Of a DNA stretch of 64,000 bases, positions 1-11,604 are shown piece after piece (position 1 is the first letter of the stretch; every line of letters starts with the position of its first letter). The position numbers and the translations under genes are program-made. Below the pieces are notes generated by a model, which saw only the letters and a program-made list of their open reading frames with translations, was not told the origin of the DNA and did not search any database. Source of the stretch: Streptomyces sp. NBC_01214 (GTDB lineage Bacteria > Actinomycetota > Actinomycetes > Streptomycetales > Streptomycetaceae); contig NZ_JAPEOS010000003.1 in assembly GCF_026340975.1 (NCBI RefSeq), forward strand, positions 806,001 through 870,000, given 5' to 3'.

Positions 1-448
1 CGGCGATGACGGCCTCCTTGGCGGCGATCACCTGGGCGCAGAGGGTGCCCTCTTCGGCGTTCTTGGTGCACTGGCCGTTGATGGCGCCGTTGTCGGCGGA
101 GCGGTTGGTGGCGCCGGAGAGGATCAGTGCGTACTGGGTGTTGACGCTGTTGGAGCCGAGGCCGTTGGAGGGACGCGGCTGGAACCATTTGAGGTCCGGC
201 TTCGCGGCTTCTTCCGGGTCGTCGGGGTTCTGCTTGGGCAGGTTGTAGGTCTGTCCGATGAGGGAGGAGCCGACGACCTGGCCGCTCTTGTCCTTGATCT
301 CGGAGCCGTTGGCGTTGTCGTTGAAGAGGGCCTGGGCGATCCCGGTGACGGCCAGCGGGTAGAGCACGCCGCAGATCACCGTCAGAACCAGCAGGGCCCG
401 CAGACCCGCGCCGATCAGGCGCGCTGTGTTGCTTAGAGAGTTGTTCAT
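1..448 (-). CDS. kdpC: KdpC, K+-transporting ATPase subunit C (C-terminus cut by window edge)
   Basis: KdpC is the single-span subunit that stabilises the KdpFABC high-affinity potassium pump. The visible 149 codons start at ATG 448 (MNNSLSNTARLIGAG). An N-terminal membrane segment follows (ALLVLTVICGVLYPLAVTG, about residues 18-36). Then come the family motifs DKSGQVVGSSLIGQ and FQPRPS and the extracytoplasmic domain. The stop lies left of the window, so the gene is incomplete only because of the edge. It starts 22 bases after the kdpB stop in the same direction, which fits the standard kdpFABC order. kdpD/kdpE, if present, would lie further left and cannot be seen. Confidence 0.95.
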   Translation of the reverse strand, partial: MNNSLSNTARLIGAGLRALLVLTVICGVLYPLAVTGIAQALFNDNANGSEIKDKSGQVVGSSLIGQTYNLPKQNPDDPEEAAKPDLKWFQPRPSNGLGSNSVNTQYALILSGATNRSADNGAINGQCTKNAEEGTLCAQVIAAKEAVIA

Positions 449-470
449 GGCGGATCAGCACGTTCCTAAT

Positions 471-2572
<2,102 letters not shown>

Positions 2573-2576
<4 letters not shown>

Positions 2577-4237
2577 GATGCGAGCCCTTCGGCGAGCGGA
2601 CCCAGCGCCAGGGCCGGGAAGTAGGTCAGACCGGTGATGATGAGGATCGTGCCGACGAGCAGGCCCGCGTAGAGCGGCTTGTCGGTACGCAGGGTGCCCG
2701 CGGTTTCGGGGACGGGCTTCTGCTCGGCGAGCGAGCCGGCGAGCGCGAGGACGAAGACCATGGGCAGGAAGCGGCCGAGCAGCATGGCGATGCCGATGGT
2801 GCTGTTGAACCACTGGGTGTCGGCGTTCAGGCCGGCGAAGGCGGAGCCGTTGTTGTTGGCGCCGGAGGTGTAGGCGTAGAGGATCTCGGAGAAGCCGTGC
2901 GCGCCGGAGTTGGTCATGGAGTTGCCCGGGGTGGGCAGGGCCATGGCGGCGGCGGTGAAGCAGAGCACCAGGGCGGGGGTGATGAGGATGTAGCAGGCGG
3001 CGAGTTTGATTTCGCGGGTGCTGATCTTCTTGCCGAGGTACTCGGGGGTCCGGCCGACCATGAGGCCGGCGATGAACACGGCGATGATCGCCATGATCAG
3101 CATGCCGTAGAGGCCGGATCCGACGCCGCCGGGTGCGATCTCGCCGAGCTGCATGCCCAGCAGCTGGATGCCGCCGCCCAGACCGGTGTAGGAGGAGTGG
3201 AAGGAGTTGACCGCGCCGGTCGAGGTGAGTGTGGTGGCGACGGAGAAGATCGAGGAGGCGGCGATGCCGTACCGGGTCTCCTTGCCCTCCATGGCGCCGC
3301 CCGTGACCTCGAAGGCCGGGCCGTGGTGGGCGAACTCGGTCCACATCATCAGCGCGGTGAAGCCGACCCAGATGATGCCCATGGTGGCGAGGATCGCGTA
3401 GCCCTGGCGCAGGTTGCCGACCATGCGGCCGAAGGTGCGGGTCATCGCGAAGGGGATGAGCAGGATCAGGAAGATCTCGAACAGGTTCGAGAAGGGGGTG
3501 GGGTTCTCGAAGGGGTGAGCCGAGTTGGCGTTGAAGTATCCGCCACCGTTGGTGCCCAGTTCCTTGATGACCTCCTGGGAGGCGACCGCGCCGCCGTTCC
3601 ACTGCTGGGTGCCGCCCATGAACTGGCCGACCTCGTGGATGCCGGCGAAGTTCTGGATGGCGCCGCAGGCGACCAGGACGATCGCGCCGATCACCGAGAT
3701 CGGCAGCAGGATGCGGACGGTGCCGCGGACCAGGTCGGACCAGAAGTTGCCGAGCTCACCCGTGCGGGAGCGGGAGAAGCCCCGTACGAGGGCGACCGCG
3801 ACGGCCATGCCCACGGCCGCGGAGACGAAGTTCTGCACGGCCAGGCCGCCGGTCTGCACGACGTGGCCCATGGCCTGCTCGCCGTAGTACGACTGCCAGT
3901 TGGTGTTCGCCACGAACGAGGCGGCGGTGTTGAAGGCCTGGTCCGGGTCGATCGAGGAGAAGCCGAGCGAGCCGGGCAGGCTGCCCTGCACGCGCTGCAT
4001 CAGGTAGAGGAAGAGGACGCTCACGGCGGAGAAGGCGAGGACGGCACGCAGGTAGGCGGGCCAGCGCATCTCGGCCGACGGGTTGGCGCCGATGGCCTTG
4101 TAGATCCACTTCTCCGGCTTGTAGTGCTTCTCGGAGGAGTAGACGCGGGCCATGTAGTCGCCCAGGGGGCGGTAGGCCAGCGCGAGCGCGGCGATCAGTG
4201 CGAGGAGCTGGAGCACACCAGCGAGAACGGGACTCAT
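2573..4237 (-). CDS. kdpA: KdpA, K+-binding channel-like subunit
   Basis: This 554-residue polytopic subunit holds the potassium selectivity path of KdpFABC and is related to KtrB/TrkH-type channels. The sequence begins [20 protein letters not shown]. It shows the repeated pore-loop style segments expected of the family, such as [40 protein letters not shown] and [20 protein letters not shown]. It ends in a membrane helix. It begins seven bases after the kdpF stop and overlaps kdpB by four bases. No truncation or frameshift is seen. Confidence 0.97.
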
Positions 4238-4243
4238 CGGTGG

Positions 4244-4333
4244 CTAGAACCTCTCCGGGTACACGAGGGCGAGGACGAGGTATCCGAGCAGGGAGACGGC
4301 CACGATGAGGCCGACGATGTTTTCGGCGTTCAC
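4244..4333 (-). CDS. kdpF: KdpF, small stabilising subunit
   Basis: This is a 29-residue single-span peptide that begins with GTG 4333 (MNAENIVGLIVAVSLLGY) and ends LALVYPERF. The size, the single hydrophobic helix, the terminal YPERF-type ending and the position immediately before kdpA are all characteristic of KdpF, the lipid-like stabiliser of the pump. Its GTG overlaps the stop of the preceding 27-residue reading frame in GTGA, so the two are probably translationally coupled. Confidence 0.9.
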   Translation of the reverse strand: MNAENIVGLIVAVSLLGYLVLALVYPERF

Positions 4334-4413
4334 AGCTTGGTCACCCCTCGGGCGATGAGAGCCACCAGCGCGAAGACCGCGACCGTGGTGACGACGAAGG
4401 CCAGATCGGCCAT
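4330..4413 (-). CDS. 27-residue membrane peptide leading the kdp operon
   Basis: This short reading frame starts at ATG 4413, which follows a good CCAGGAG ribosome site (8-9 bases upstream). It reads MADLAFVVTTVAVFALVALI then ARGVTKL. It is a single hydrophobic helix with a basic tail, like KdpF in style but different in sequence. Its stop overlaps the kdpF start. I know no named family for it. The ribosome site, the tight overlap and the membrane character make it a likely real first gene of the operon, perhaps an accessory stabiliser or a coupling peptide. Confidence 0.7.
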   Translation of the reverse strand: MADLAFVVTTVAVFALVALIARGVTKL

Positions 4414-4467
4414 CGTGAGCTCCTGGATGAAGTGGGAAGAAATGAATCGGCCAGCTGGCCGATGACG

Positions 4468-4496
4468 AGATAACCGTGTCTTCATCCCGGCGTTAA
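4468..4496 (-). promoter_or_regulatory. Putative kdp operon promoter
   Basis: Reading the minus strand, TTAACG (4496-4491) is followed after 17 bases by TTATCT (4473-4468). This resembles a vegetative sigma promoter for the kdp operon, with about 55 bases left to the first ATG. The -35 hexamer lies inside the CGTTAAG/CTTGACG repeat described separately. That is where an activator such as KdpE would be expected. Confidence 0.45.
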
Positions 4497-4540
4497 GACG
4501 CCTTGACGGGGTCCATACGGGCCCAGGGGAACTCTTAACG
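4491..4540. promoter_or_regulatory. CGTYAAG half-site cluster upstream of kdp
   Basis: CGTTAAG (4491-4497) and CTTGACG (4502-4508) form an inverted pair separated by four bases. A further CTTAACG lies at 4534-4540. The same half-site recurs upstream of the other potassium-transport genes at 4744-4783, 6829-6857 and 9256-9273. I infer a shared operator, most simply for KdpE. No Streptomyces KdpE consensus is assumed. Confidence 0.45.
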
Positions 4541-4743
4541 CCGCCCTGACGGAAAGCACCGGAAAGGCCCGGTCAGGCCAGGTGGGACAGCCCCGCCGGG
4601 TCCAGGCCGAGCACGCCTGCGCGGCCGGAAGCGGCTGTAGTGGTCCGCCGCCGACGACCCGCGGCCCGGTCGCTCCGGCCGGCTGGTCGGCGTACTCGGT
4701 CACCGGCCCGCCCGGGAGGGGCAGCCGCGCGCCCCCGCGAGGT

Positions 4744-4783
4744 CTTGACGCACCTCGTACGGCCTTCCCGCCCAGGCGTCAAG
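4744..4783. promoter_or_regulatory. CTTGACG...CGTCAAG inverted repeat upstream of the KimA-like gene
   Basis: CTTGACG at 4744-4750 and its exact reverse complement CGTCAAG at 4777-4783 flank a 26-base centre beginning CACCTCGTACGG. The stretch CTTGACGCACCTCGTACGG is nearly repeated at 6829-6847 in front of the second kdpB gene. The rest of the 480-base gap between kdp and the permease (4414-4894) shows no convincing gene. Confidence 0.45.
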
Positions 4784-4894
4784 GGCGCGTGAAGACTGGA
4801 GCGGCAGCCGTATGAAGAGCGCCAAGAACACTGGCGATCCGGCCACGGCGTCCGGACGCTGTCCTCACTTTGTCCAACGGAGGAACAGCGAAAG

Positions 4895-6778
4895 ATGTCG
4901 ATAGACATGGGAAAGCCGAGCACGGCAGGACGGGCCCCGGGCGTGGAGGAGCCTCCTGATACCGGCGTCGGGACGCCCGCGGCAGGGGACCGTCACCGGC
5001 TGACGGCCCTCCAGGGACTGGCGGCGCTGTCGCTGGACGCGATGGCGTCCGTGGCGTACGGGCCGGAGTCGATCGTGCTGGTGCTGGCGGCGGCCGGTGC
5101 CTACGGGATGGGCTTCACCCTTCCCGTCACCCTTGCGATCGCCGCGCTGCTGGCGGTGCTGGTGGCCTCGTACCGGCAGGTGATCGCCGCGTTCCCGGAC
5201 GGCGGCGGCTCGTACGCCGTCGCCAAACGCCATCTGGGCCGGCGTACGAGTCTGGTCGCCGCCGCTTCGCTGATCCTGGACTACGTCCTGAACGTGGCCG
5301 TGTCCGTCACCGCCGGTGTGGCCGCCCTGACCTCGGCGTTCCCGGAGCTCTACGGGGAGCGGGTGTGGATCTGCCTGGGCATCCTGGTCCTGGTCACCGC
5401 GGTGAACCTGCGCGGGGTCGTGGAGTCCGCCAAGGCGTTCCTCGTACCCACCGCCGTGTTCGTCGGGTCGATCCTCGCGATGGTCGTCGTGGGACTCTTC
5501 CGCGACGGTCCCGTCAGCACCGCGTCCGCAGCCGGGCACGCCTCCGCCCTCGGCGAGGGCGCGACCACCGTGGGCGCGCTCCTGCTGCTGAAGGCCTTCG
5601 CGGCCGGCTGTTCGGCGCTGACGGGCGTCGAGGCCGTCGCCAACGCCGTGCCGTCCTTCCGGGCCCCGGCCGCCCGCCGCGCCCAGCGCACGGAGGTCGC
5701 CCTCGGCGCGCTCCTGGGCGTGATGCTGATCGGCCTGTCGATCCTCATCGGCCGCTTCCACCTCCAGCCCGTGGAGGGCGTGACCGTCCTCGCCCAACTC
5801 GCCGACGCCTCCTTCGGGCACGACACGGCCTTCTACGTGGTCCAGTTCGCCACCATGGTGCTGCTGGCGCTCGCCGCGAACACCTCCTTCGGTGGTCTGC
5901 CCGTCCTGATGAGCCTGCTGGCCCGCGACAACCACCTGCCGCACGTCTTCGCCCTCAAGGCAGACCGACAGGTCCACCGCCACGGTGTGCTGGCGCTGGC
6001 CGCCGTCTCCGCGGCCCTGCTCGTCTTCTCCGGCGGCGACACCAACACCCTCGTCCCGCTCTTCGCGATCGGCGTCTTCGTCGGCTTCACCATCTGCCAG
6101 GTCGGCATGGTCCGGCACTGGTACGGGGAACGGCCGCGCGGCTGGCGGGCGAGGGCGGCCCTCAACGGCTTCGGCGCCCTGCTGACCGGGGTCTCGGCCG
6201 TCGTCGTCACCGCCACCAAGTTCACCGAAGGGGCCTGGCTGATCGTCGTCGCACTGCCGTTGCTCGTGCTCGGCTTCGATAAGATCCACCGCGCCTACAC
6301 CGAGATCGGTGAACGTCTGGAGCTCGGCCGGGTCCCGCAACCCCCGCAGCGCTCCCGCTCCGTGGTCGTGGTCCCCGTCTCCGGTCTGTCCCGTCTGACC
6401 TGCCAGGCCCTCACCGCCGCTCGCTCACTCGGCGATGAAGTCCTCGCCGTGACCGTCACCCACCCGGCCCCGGAGGACCGTCGGACCGCCGAAGCCCTCA
6501 GGCGGGACTGGGAGCTGTGGAAGCCCGGTGTCGAACTGATCGAGGTCTCCTCGGAGACCCGCTCGCTCGGCCGCCCCCTGTCGACGTACGTGCGGAAGCT
6601 GGCGCAGACCCATCCGGATGCCCAGGTGACCGTCCTCATTCCGGAGACCGAGCCGGCCCACCTGTGGCAGCGGCTGCTCCAGAACCAGCGCGGCTCCGTC
6701 GTCGCCCACGCCGTCCGCCGCGACACCGACGCCGTGATCTGCCGGCTGCGCTTCCGCATCACGACCGACGCACGCTGA
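4895..6778 (+). CDS. KimA-like APC-superfamily permease (probable K+ importer)
   Basis: This 627-residue membrane transporter starts at ATG 4895, nine bases after GGAGGA. Motifs LSLDAMASVAYGPESIVLVL, YRQVIAAFPDGGGSYAVAK and FAAGCSALTGVEAVANAVP match the KimA/YdaO branch of the APC superfamily. In Bacillus subtilis that protein is a proton-coupled high-affinity potassium importer controlled by c-di-AMP. About twelve hydrophobic segments fill residues 30-450. A soluble C-terminal domain (about 460-627) follows, as in KimA. Its place between the kdp operon and a second KdpB supports a potassium role. APC members are often mis-called amino-acid permeases, so the substrate is inferred. Confidence 0.8.
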   Translation: MSIDMGKPSTAGRAPGVEEPPDTGVGTPAAGDRHRLTALQGLAALSLDAMASVAYGPESIVLVLAAAGAYGMGFTLPVTLAIAALLAVLVASYRQVIAAFPDGGGSYAVAKRHLGRRTSLVAAASLILDYVLNVAVSVTAGVAALTSAFPELYGERVWICLGILVLVTAVNLRGVVESAKAFLVPTAVFVGSILAMVVVGLFRDGPVSTASAAGHASALGEGATTVGALLLLKAFAAGCSALTGVEAVANAVPSFRAPAARRAQRTEVALGALLGVMLIGLSILIGRFHLQPVEGVTVLAQLADASFGHDTAFYVVQFATMVLLALAANTSFGGLPVLMSLLARDNHLPHVFALKADRQVHRHGVLALAAVSAALLVFSGGDTNTLVPLFAIGVFVGFTICQVGMVRHWYGERPRGWRARAALNGFGALLTGVSAVVVTATKFTEGAWLIVVALPLLVLGFDKIHRAYTEIGERLELGRVPQPPQRSRSVVVVPVSGLSRLTCQALTAARSLGDEVLAVTVTHPAPEDRRTAEALRRDWELWKPGVELIEVSSETRSLGRPLSTYVRKLAQTHPDAQVTVLIPETEPAHLWQRLLQNQRGSVVAHAVRRDTDAVICRLRFRITTDAR

Positions 6779-6828
6779 CGCACGCTGACGTGTGCTGATG
6801 CCGTGTGTTGATGCACCTCTGACGACGG

Positions 6829-6857
6829 CTTGACGCGTCTCGTACGCCGCCGTCAAG
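6829..6857. promoter_or_regulatory. CTTGACG...CGTCAAG inverted repeat upstream of second kdpB
   Basis: CTTGACG (6829-6835) and CGTCAAG (6851-6857) flank CGTCTCGTACGCCGC. The inner CTCGTACG is shared with the site at 4744. The preceding 6775-6800 is a short tandem array of GCTGACG(CAC) that begins within the end of the permease gene. I infer an operator for the downstream ATPase. Confidence 0.45.
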
Positions 6858-6979
6858 AGGGTGCCAATTCCTGCGCCCACGTACGTGCTCCGTGCAGAAC
6901 GGACGCTAGTTTCCTGCCTGTTGCGCTGCCGGGGACCTCGAACACTCACATGACGGCCGAGGGGGTCCATGGAGACGGT

Positions 6980-7027
6980 CCCCGGCGGCGACACCCTCTC
7001 CCGCACCCCGGCCACGAGCCGCCGGGG
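6980..7027 (+). promoter_or_regulatory. Leader hairpin before second kdpB
   Basis: CCCCGGCGGC (6980-6989) and GCCGCCGGGG (7018-7027) are perfect 10-base complements 28 bases apart. They lie in the roughly 200-base leader of the second kdpB. This could be a structured 5' leader or attenuator. I could not match it to the c-di-AMP (ydaO) riboswitch consensus. Confidence 0.3.
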
Positions 7028-7063
7028 CTGTCGTGCCTCCCCACCCATCCCGAAGGTCGCTTC

Positions 7064-9214
7064 ATGCCTCCCGCCGCCGCGCAGCACGTTCCTCCGGGTC
7101 TCGGCACACCACCGCGGATCCCGACCGACCGACCGTCCCGGAAACGCTCCGGCCGGGTGAAGGTGGCGGACCCCGAGCTCCTCGCCGCCTCCGCACGGGA
7201 GGCCGTCGGCAAGCTCCATCCGCGCGAACTGGTCAAGAAACCGGTGCTGTTCGTCGTCGCTGTCGGATCCGTCCTGACCACGCTCTCGGCGCTCGTCCAC
7301 CCGTCCGTCTTCACCTGGGTGATCAGTGTCTGGCTCTGGCTGACGGTCCTGTTCGCCAACCTCGCCGAGGCCGTCGCCGAGGGCCGGGGCCGGGCCCAGG
7401 CGGAATCGCTGCGCAAGGCGCGTACGGACACCGTCGCGGTACGGCTGAACCACTGGACGTACGGGGCCAACCTGAACCGGGCCGAGACCGAGGTGGTCAC
7501 GCCGGCCGAGCTCCAGCCCTTCGACTTCGTGCTCGTCGAAGCCGGCGAGCAGATCCCGGCGGACGGTGACGTGGTCGACGGGGCCGCGATGGTGGACGAG
7601 TCGGCCGTCACCGGCGAATCGGCCCCCGTCCTCAGGGAATCGGGCGGCGACCGGTCCGGTGTCACCGGCGGCACGACCGTGCTGTCCGACTCGATCGTCG
7701 TACGGATCACCTCGCGCCCGGGCAACAGCTTCATCGACCGGATGATCGCCCTGGTCGAGGGCGCCACCCGGCAGAAGACCCCGAACGAGATCGCGCTGAA
7801 CATCCTGCTGGCCGCACTCACCGTCATCTTCGTCCTGGTGGTCGTCGCCATCCAGCCGATGGCCGCCTACGCGCACGCCGCACAGTCCACGACCGTCCTG
7901 GTCGCCCTCCTGGTCACCCTCATCCCCACCACGATCGGCGCTCTCCTGTCGGCGATCGGCATCGCGGGCATGGACCGGCTCGTCCAGCGGAACGTCATCG
8001 CGATGAGCGGACGCGCCGTGGAGGCGGCCGGAGACGTGAACACCCTCCTCCTCGACAAGACCGGCACCATCACGCACGGGAACCGGGAGGCCGCGGCGTT
8101 CATCCCGCTGCCGGGCGTCGACCACATCAAGCTGGCGGACGCCGCCCAGCTGTCCTCGCTCGCCGACGAGACGCCCGAGGGCAGGTCCGTCGTCGCCCTC
8201 GCCCAGCAGTACGGGCTGCAGCCGGCCGCCGCGGAGGACCTCAGCAATCCGCGGTTCACCGAGTTCAGCGCCCGCACCCGGATGAGCGGTGTGAACCTGA
8301 GCTGGGACAACGGCGCGGGTTGCGCCATCCGCAAGGGCGCGGTGACGCAGGTTTGCGACTGGGTGGTGGCGCGCGGCGGGACCGTACCGCCGCAAGCGGC
8401 GCAGTGGTCGGCCACGGTGTCGCAGTCCGGGGGCACGCCCCTGCTGGTGGCGGTCCACGACTGGGACGGCCCGAGGGTGCTCGGGATCATCCATCTCAAG
8501 GACGTGGTCAAGGAGGGGATCCGGGAGCGGTTCGAGGAGCTGCGGCAGATGGGGATCCGTACGGTCATGGTGACCGGCGACAACGAGCTGACGGCCCGCG
8601 CCATCGCCGTCGAGGCCGGCGTCGACGAGTACCTCGCCGAGGCCACTCCCGAGGACAAGATGGCCCTCATCAAGCGGGAACAGGCGGGCGGCAAGCTGGT
8701 CGCGATGACCGGTGACGGTACGAACGACGCACCGGCCCTGGCCCAGGCCGACGTCGGCGTGGCCATGAACACGGGTACCTCGGCCGCCAAGGAGGCCGGG
8801 AACATGGTGGACCTGGACTCCAACCCCACCAAACTCATCGACATCGTCGAGATCGGCAAGCAGCTGCTGATCACGCGCGGCGCCCTGACCACGTTCTCGA
8901 TCACGAATGACGTGGCGAAGTACTTCGCGATCATCCCCGCCATGTTCGCCGCGGCCTACCCGGGGCTCGAAGCCCTCAACATCATGGGCCTGAGCAGCCC
9001 GACCTCCGCCATCACCTCGGCGATCATCTTCAATGCGCTGATCATCGTCGCCCTCATCCCGCTCGCCCTGCGCGGCGTCCGCTACCAGCCCGCCTCCGCA
9101 CACGACCTGCTGCGCCGCAACCTCGGCGTCTACGGCCTCGGCGGCCTGATCCTGCCCTTCGTCGGCATCAAGCTCATCGATCTCGTGGTCTCCACCGTCC
9201 CCGGCCTCGGCTGA
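7064..9214 (+). CDS. Second, stand-alone KdpB-type P-type ATPase
   Basis: This 716-residue KdpB paralogue starts at ATG 7064 ([17 protein letters not shown]) after GAAGG. The signature Asp is in DKTGTIT (Asp331); [17 protein letters not shown] and [16 protein letters not shown] are all intact, so it should be catalytically active. It differs from the operon copy by a longer proline/arginine-rich N-terminus and an insert around residues 128-143 ([15 protein letters not shown]) in the actuator region. No kdpA, kdpC or kdpF accompanies it. Its neighbours are two APC permeases. It may swap into the Kdp complex, pair with a permease, or be a diverged duplicate. The family call is certain and the partner unknown. 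Confidence 0.93.
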   Translation: MPPAAAQHVPPGLGTPPRIPTDRPSRKRSGRVKVADPELLAASAREAVGKLHPRELVKKPVLFVVAVGSVLTTLSALVHPSVFTWVISVWLWLTVLFANLAEAVAEGRGRAQAESLRKARTDTVAVRLNHWTYGANLNRAETEVVTPAELQPFDFVLVEAGEQIPADGDVVDGAAMVDESAVTGESAPVLRESGGDRSGVTGGTTVLSDSIVVRITSRPGNSFIDRMIALVEGATRQKTPNEIALNILLAALTVIFVLVVVAIQPMAAYAHAAQSTTVLVALLVTLIPTTIGALLSAIGIAGMDRLVQRNVIAMSGRAVEAAGDVNTLLLDKTGTITHGNREAAAFIPLPGVDHIKLADAAQLSSLADETPEGRSVVALAQQYGLQPAAAEDLSNPRFTEFSARTRMSGVNLSWDNGAGCAIRKGAVTQVCDWVVARGGTVPPQAAQWSATVSQSGGTPLLVAVHDWDGPRVLGIIHLKDVVKEGIRERFEELRQMGIRTVMVTGDNELTARAIAVEAGVDEYLAEATPEDKMALIKREQAGGKLVAMTGDGTNDAPALAQADVGVAMNTGTSAAKEAGNMVDLDSNPTKLIDIVEIGKQLLITRGALTTFSITNDVAKYFAIIPAMFAAAYPGLEALNIMGLSSPTSAITSAIIFNALIIVALIPLALRGVRYQPASAHDLLRRNLGVYGLGGLILPFVGIKLIDLVVSTVPGLG

Positions 9215-9255
9215 CATCGGTCAAGGCCCCGACCGGCCGCGGATGGCCCTGTACG

Positions 9256-9273
9256 CGTTAAGGACGCGTCAGG
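9256..9273. promoter_or_regulatory. CGTTAAG...CGTCAGG motif upstream of second APC permease
   Basis: CGTTAAG (9256-9262) and the weaker CGTCAGG (9267-9273) resemble the half-sites seen upstream of kdp. Further down the 157-base gap, TTTGCGTACG occurs twice (about 9304-9313 and 9346-9355) as a direct repeat. Both could be binding sites for the permease gene. The evidence is pattern only. Confidence 0.3.
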
Positions 9274-9371
9274 GTTTGTTCGCTCGCGTGCACGAGTGAT
9301 CAGTTTGCGTACGCTTGCTCAGCTGTCGATGGCGATGGCTGATTCTTTGCGTACGACAGGAGACCCCCGCG

Positions 9372-11309
9372 ATGGCCACCCCTGCCCGCACGTCACGCTT
9401 GCGCGCGTGGATGCTGGAAGGCTTGACCGCCGAGAACAGTTCGCCCGCTGCCAAGGAGGCGGCGGCTCAGCCGCACGGTCGGCCGTGGTGGCGGGTGATG
9501 TGTCTGACGGGTCTCGACTACTTCTCCACCCTCGGTTACCAGCCCGGTATCGCGTTCCTCGCGGCGGGACTGCTCTCGCCGTTGGCGACCATCGTGCTCG
9601 TGCTGCTCACGCTGTTCGGCGCGTTGCCCGTGTACCGGCGGGTCGCGGAGGAGAGCCCGCACGGCGAGGGCTCGATCGCGATGCTGGAGCGGCTGCTGAC
9701 GTTTTGGAAGGGGAAGCTGTTCGTCTTGACCCTGCTCGGGTTCGCGGCGACCGACTTCCTCATCACGATCACGCTTTCCGCGGCGGACGCGACCGCGCAC
9801 ATGGTCGAGAACCCGCACCTCACCAGCACCCTGCACGGTCACGAGGTACTGATCACCCTGATCCTGATCGCGCTGCTGGGCGGGGTGTTCCTGAAGGGGT
9901 TCAGCGAGGCCATCGGCGTCGCCGTGGTCCTGGTGGCCACCTACCTCAGCCTGAACGTCGTCGTCGTGGCGGTCGGGCTGTGGAACGTGTTCACCCAGCC
10001 GCAGGTCATCACGGACTGGACGACCGCGCTGACCACCGAACACGGAAACCCGTTCATGATGATCGCCATCGCGCTCGTCGTGTTCCCCAAGCTCGCACTG
10101 GGCCTGTCGGGGTTCGAGACGGGCGTGGCGGTCATGCCGCACGTGCAGGGCGATCCGGACGACACCCCGGAGAAGCCGGCGGGCCGGATCCGCGGTGCGA
10201 AGAAGCTGCTGACCACAGCGGCCGTGATCATGAGCATCTTCCTGATCTGCTCCAGCCTGATCACGACCCTGCTGATCCCGGCCGCCCAGTTCGAACCGGG
10301 CGGCGAAGCCAACGGCCGAGCGCTCGCCTACCTGGCGCACGAGTACCTCGGTTCCGCCTTCGGCACGATCTACGACATCTCCACCATCCTGATCCTGTGG
10401 TTCGCCGGCGCCTCCGCCATGGCGGGCCTGCTGAACCTGATGCCGCGCTACCTGCCCCGCTACGGCATGGCCCCGCACTGGGCCCGAGCCCTGCGCCCGA
10501 TGGTCATCGTGTTCACCCTGATCGCGTTCCTGGTCACCTGGATCTTCAACGCCGACGTCGACGCCCAGGGCGGCGCGTACGCCACCGGTGTCCTCGTGCT
10601 GATCACCTCGGCCGCGGTCGCTGTGACCATCGCCGCCCGCCGGGCGGCAGAACGCGGCTGGACCATCGGCTTCGGCATCATCTCCGCCGTCTTCATCTAC
10701 ACGACCGCCGTCAACATCGTCGAACGCCCCGACGGCGTGAAGATCGGCGCCTGCTTCATCGCCGGCATCATGGCCCTCTCCCTCCTCTCCCGCCTCGCCC
10801 GCGTCTTCGAGCTGCGCGTCACGCACGTGGAGTTCGACGACATGGCCCAGCGGTTCATCCGCGACACCGCCAACCGCACGATCCGGTTCATCGCGAACGA
10901 GCCCGACAACCGGGACCTGGAGGAGTACCGGCAGAAGAAGGAACAGATCCGCGCGGACAACGACATCCCCGCCGGCGACGACGTCATGTTCGTCGAGGTC
11001 ACCGTCCTGGACGCCTCCGAGTTCGAATCGGGCATGCGCGTACGCGGCGAAGTGCTCCACGACCGCTACCGCGTCCTGACCCTGGAGAGCTCCAGCATCC
11101 CCAACGCCCTGGCCGCGCTCCTGCTCCACGTACGCGACGAGACCGGCCAGCGCCCGCACATCTACTTCGAGTGGACCGAGGGCAACCCGATGGCCAACTT
11201 CTTCCGCTTCTTCCTCTTCGGGCAGGGCGAGGTCGCCCCCGTCACCCGCGAGGTCATCCGGGAAGCCGAACCGGACCGCGCCCGCCGCCCCCACATCCAC
11301 GCGGGCTGA
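9372..11309 (+). CDS. APC-superfamily permease, probable cation or amino-acid transporter
   Basis: This 645-residue permease starts at ATG 9372, nine bases after GGAG. It has about twelve membrane segments, beginning near [20 protein letters not shown] and running to about residue 500. A C-terminal soluble region follows with [19 protein letters not shown] and [11 protein letters not shown]. It is clearly APC-superfamily but belongs to a different branch from the KimA-like gene at 4895. Annotators usually call such proteins amino-acid transporters. The clustering with kdp, a second kdpB and a KimA-like gene makes potassium or another cation plausible. A strong terminator follows the stop. Confidence 0.75.
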   Translation: MATPARTSRLRAWMLEGLTAENSSPAAKEAAAQPHGRPWWRVMCLTGLDYFSTLGYQPGIAFLAAGLLSPLATIVLVLLTLFGALPVYRRVAEESPHGEGSIAMLERLLTFWKGKLFVLTLLGFAATDFLITITLSAADATAHMVENPHLTSTLHGHEVLITLILIALLGGVFLKGFSEAIGVAVVLVATYLSLNVVVVAVGLWNVFTQPQVITDWTTALTTEHGNPFMMIAIALVVFPKLALGLSGFETGVAVMPHVQGDPDDTPEKPAGRIRGAKKLLTTAAVIMSIFLICSSLITTLLIPAAQFEPGGEANGRALAYLAHEYLGSAFGTIYDISTILILWFAGASAMAGLLNLMPRYLPRYGMAPHWARALRPMVIVFTLIAFLVTWIFNADVDAQGGAYATGVLVLITSAAVAVTIAARRAAERGWTIGFGIISAVFIYTTAVNIVERPDGVKIGACFIAGIMALSLLSRLARVFELRVTHVEFDDMAQRFIRDTANRTIRFIANEPDNRDLEEYRQKKEQIRADNDIPAGDDVMFVEVTVLDASEFESGMRVRGEVLHDRYRVLTLESSSIPNALAALLLHVRDETGQRPHIYFEWTEGNPMANFFRFFLFGQGEVAPVTREVIREAEPDRARRPHIHAG

Positions 11310-11334
11310 CCCGTTCGCGTCAAAACGCTGCCAG

Positions 11335-11378
11335 GAATCCCGCCCGGCCCTCGCCATGACGAGAGCCGGGCGGGATTC
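11335..11378 (+). terminator. Strong hairpin terminator after the second APC permease
   Basis: GAATCCCGCCCGGC (11335-11348) pairs perfectly with GCCGGGCGGGATTC (11365-11378) across a 16-base loop. It begins 26 bases after the permease stop and ends just before a short gene. Confidence 0.85.
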
Positions 11379-11386
11379 TCACTACC

Positions 11387-11560
11387 GTGACCACTCGCTC
11401 GCGCCCCGACCGCGCCAAGCGCCGGACCCTACTCGCCCTCGCGGCGGCCGGCCTGACCCTCATCGCCGCCGGCGCCGCCCTCGACGCCCTGTGGCTGCTC
11501 GGGATCGGCGTCTGGGGCGTCATCGCCGCGATGCTGATCGAACTCGTCTACCGGCCTTAG
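11387..11560 (+). CDS. 57-residue two-helix membrane protein
   Basis: The frame from GTG 11387 reads MTTRSRPDRAKRRTLLALAA and ends IELVYRP. It has a basic N-terminus and two hydrophobic helices (about 14-32 and 34-53), and third positions are G/C throughout, as in real local genes. It has no clear ribosome site because the preceding terminator hairpin ends only nine bases upstream. Similar tiny hydrophobic proteins are common in Streptomyces. I cannot assign a function. Confidence 0.55.
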   Translation: MTTRSRPDRAKRRTLLALAAAGLTLIAAGAALDALWLLGIGVWGVIAAMLIELVYRP

Positions 11561-11604
11561 ACCGGCACTCCACGGAACGCTCCGCCGGATCGACGAGGCC
11601 GCTC

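Noticed and set aside
4482-4815. Short frames in the kdp-permease gap
   Set aside because: No ribosome site, poor codon bias, overlapping readings on both strands.
6779-7063. c-di-AMP (ydaO-type) riboswitch before the second kdpB
   Set aside because: Only a simple hairpin is visible; I could not find the conserved core of that riboswitch.
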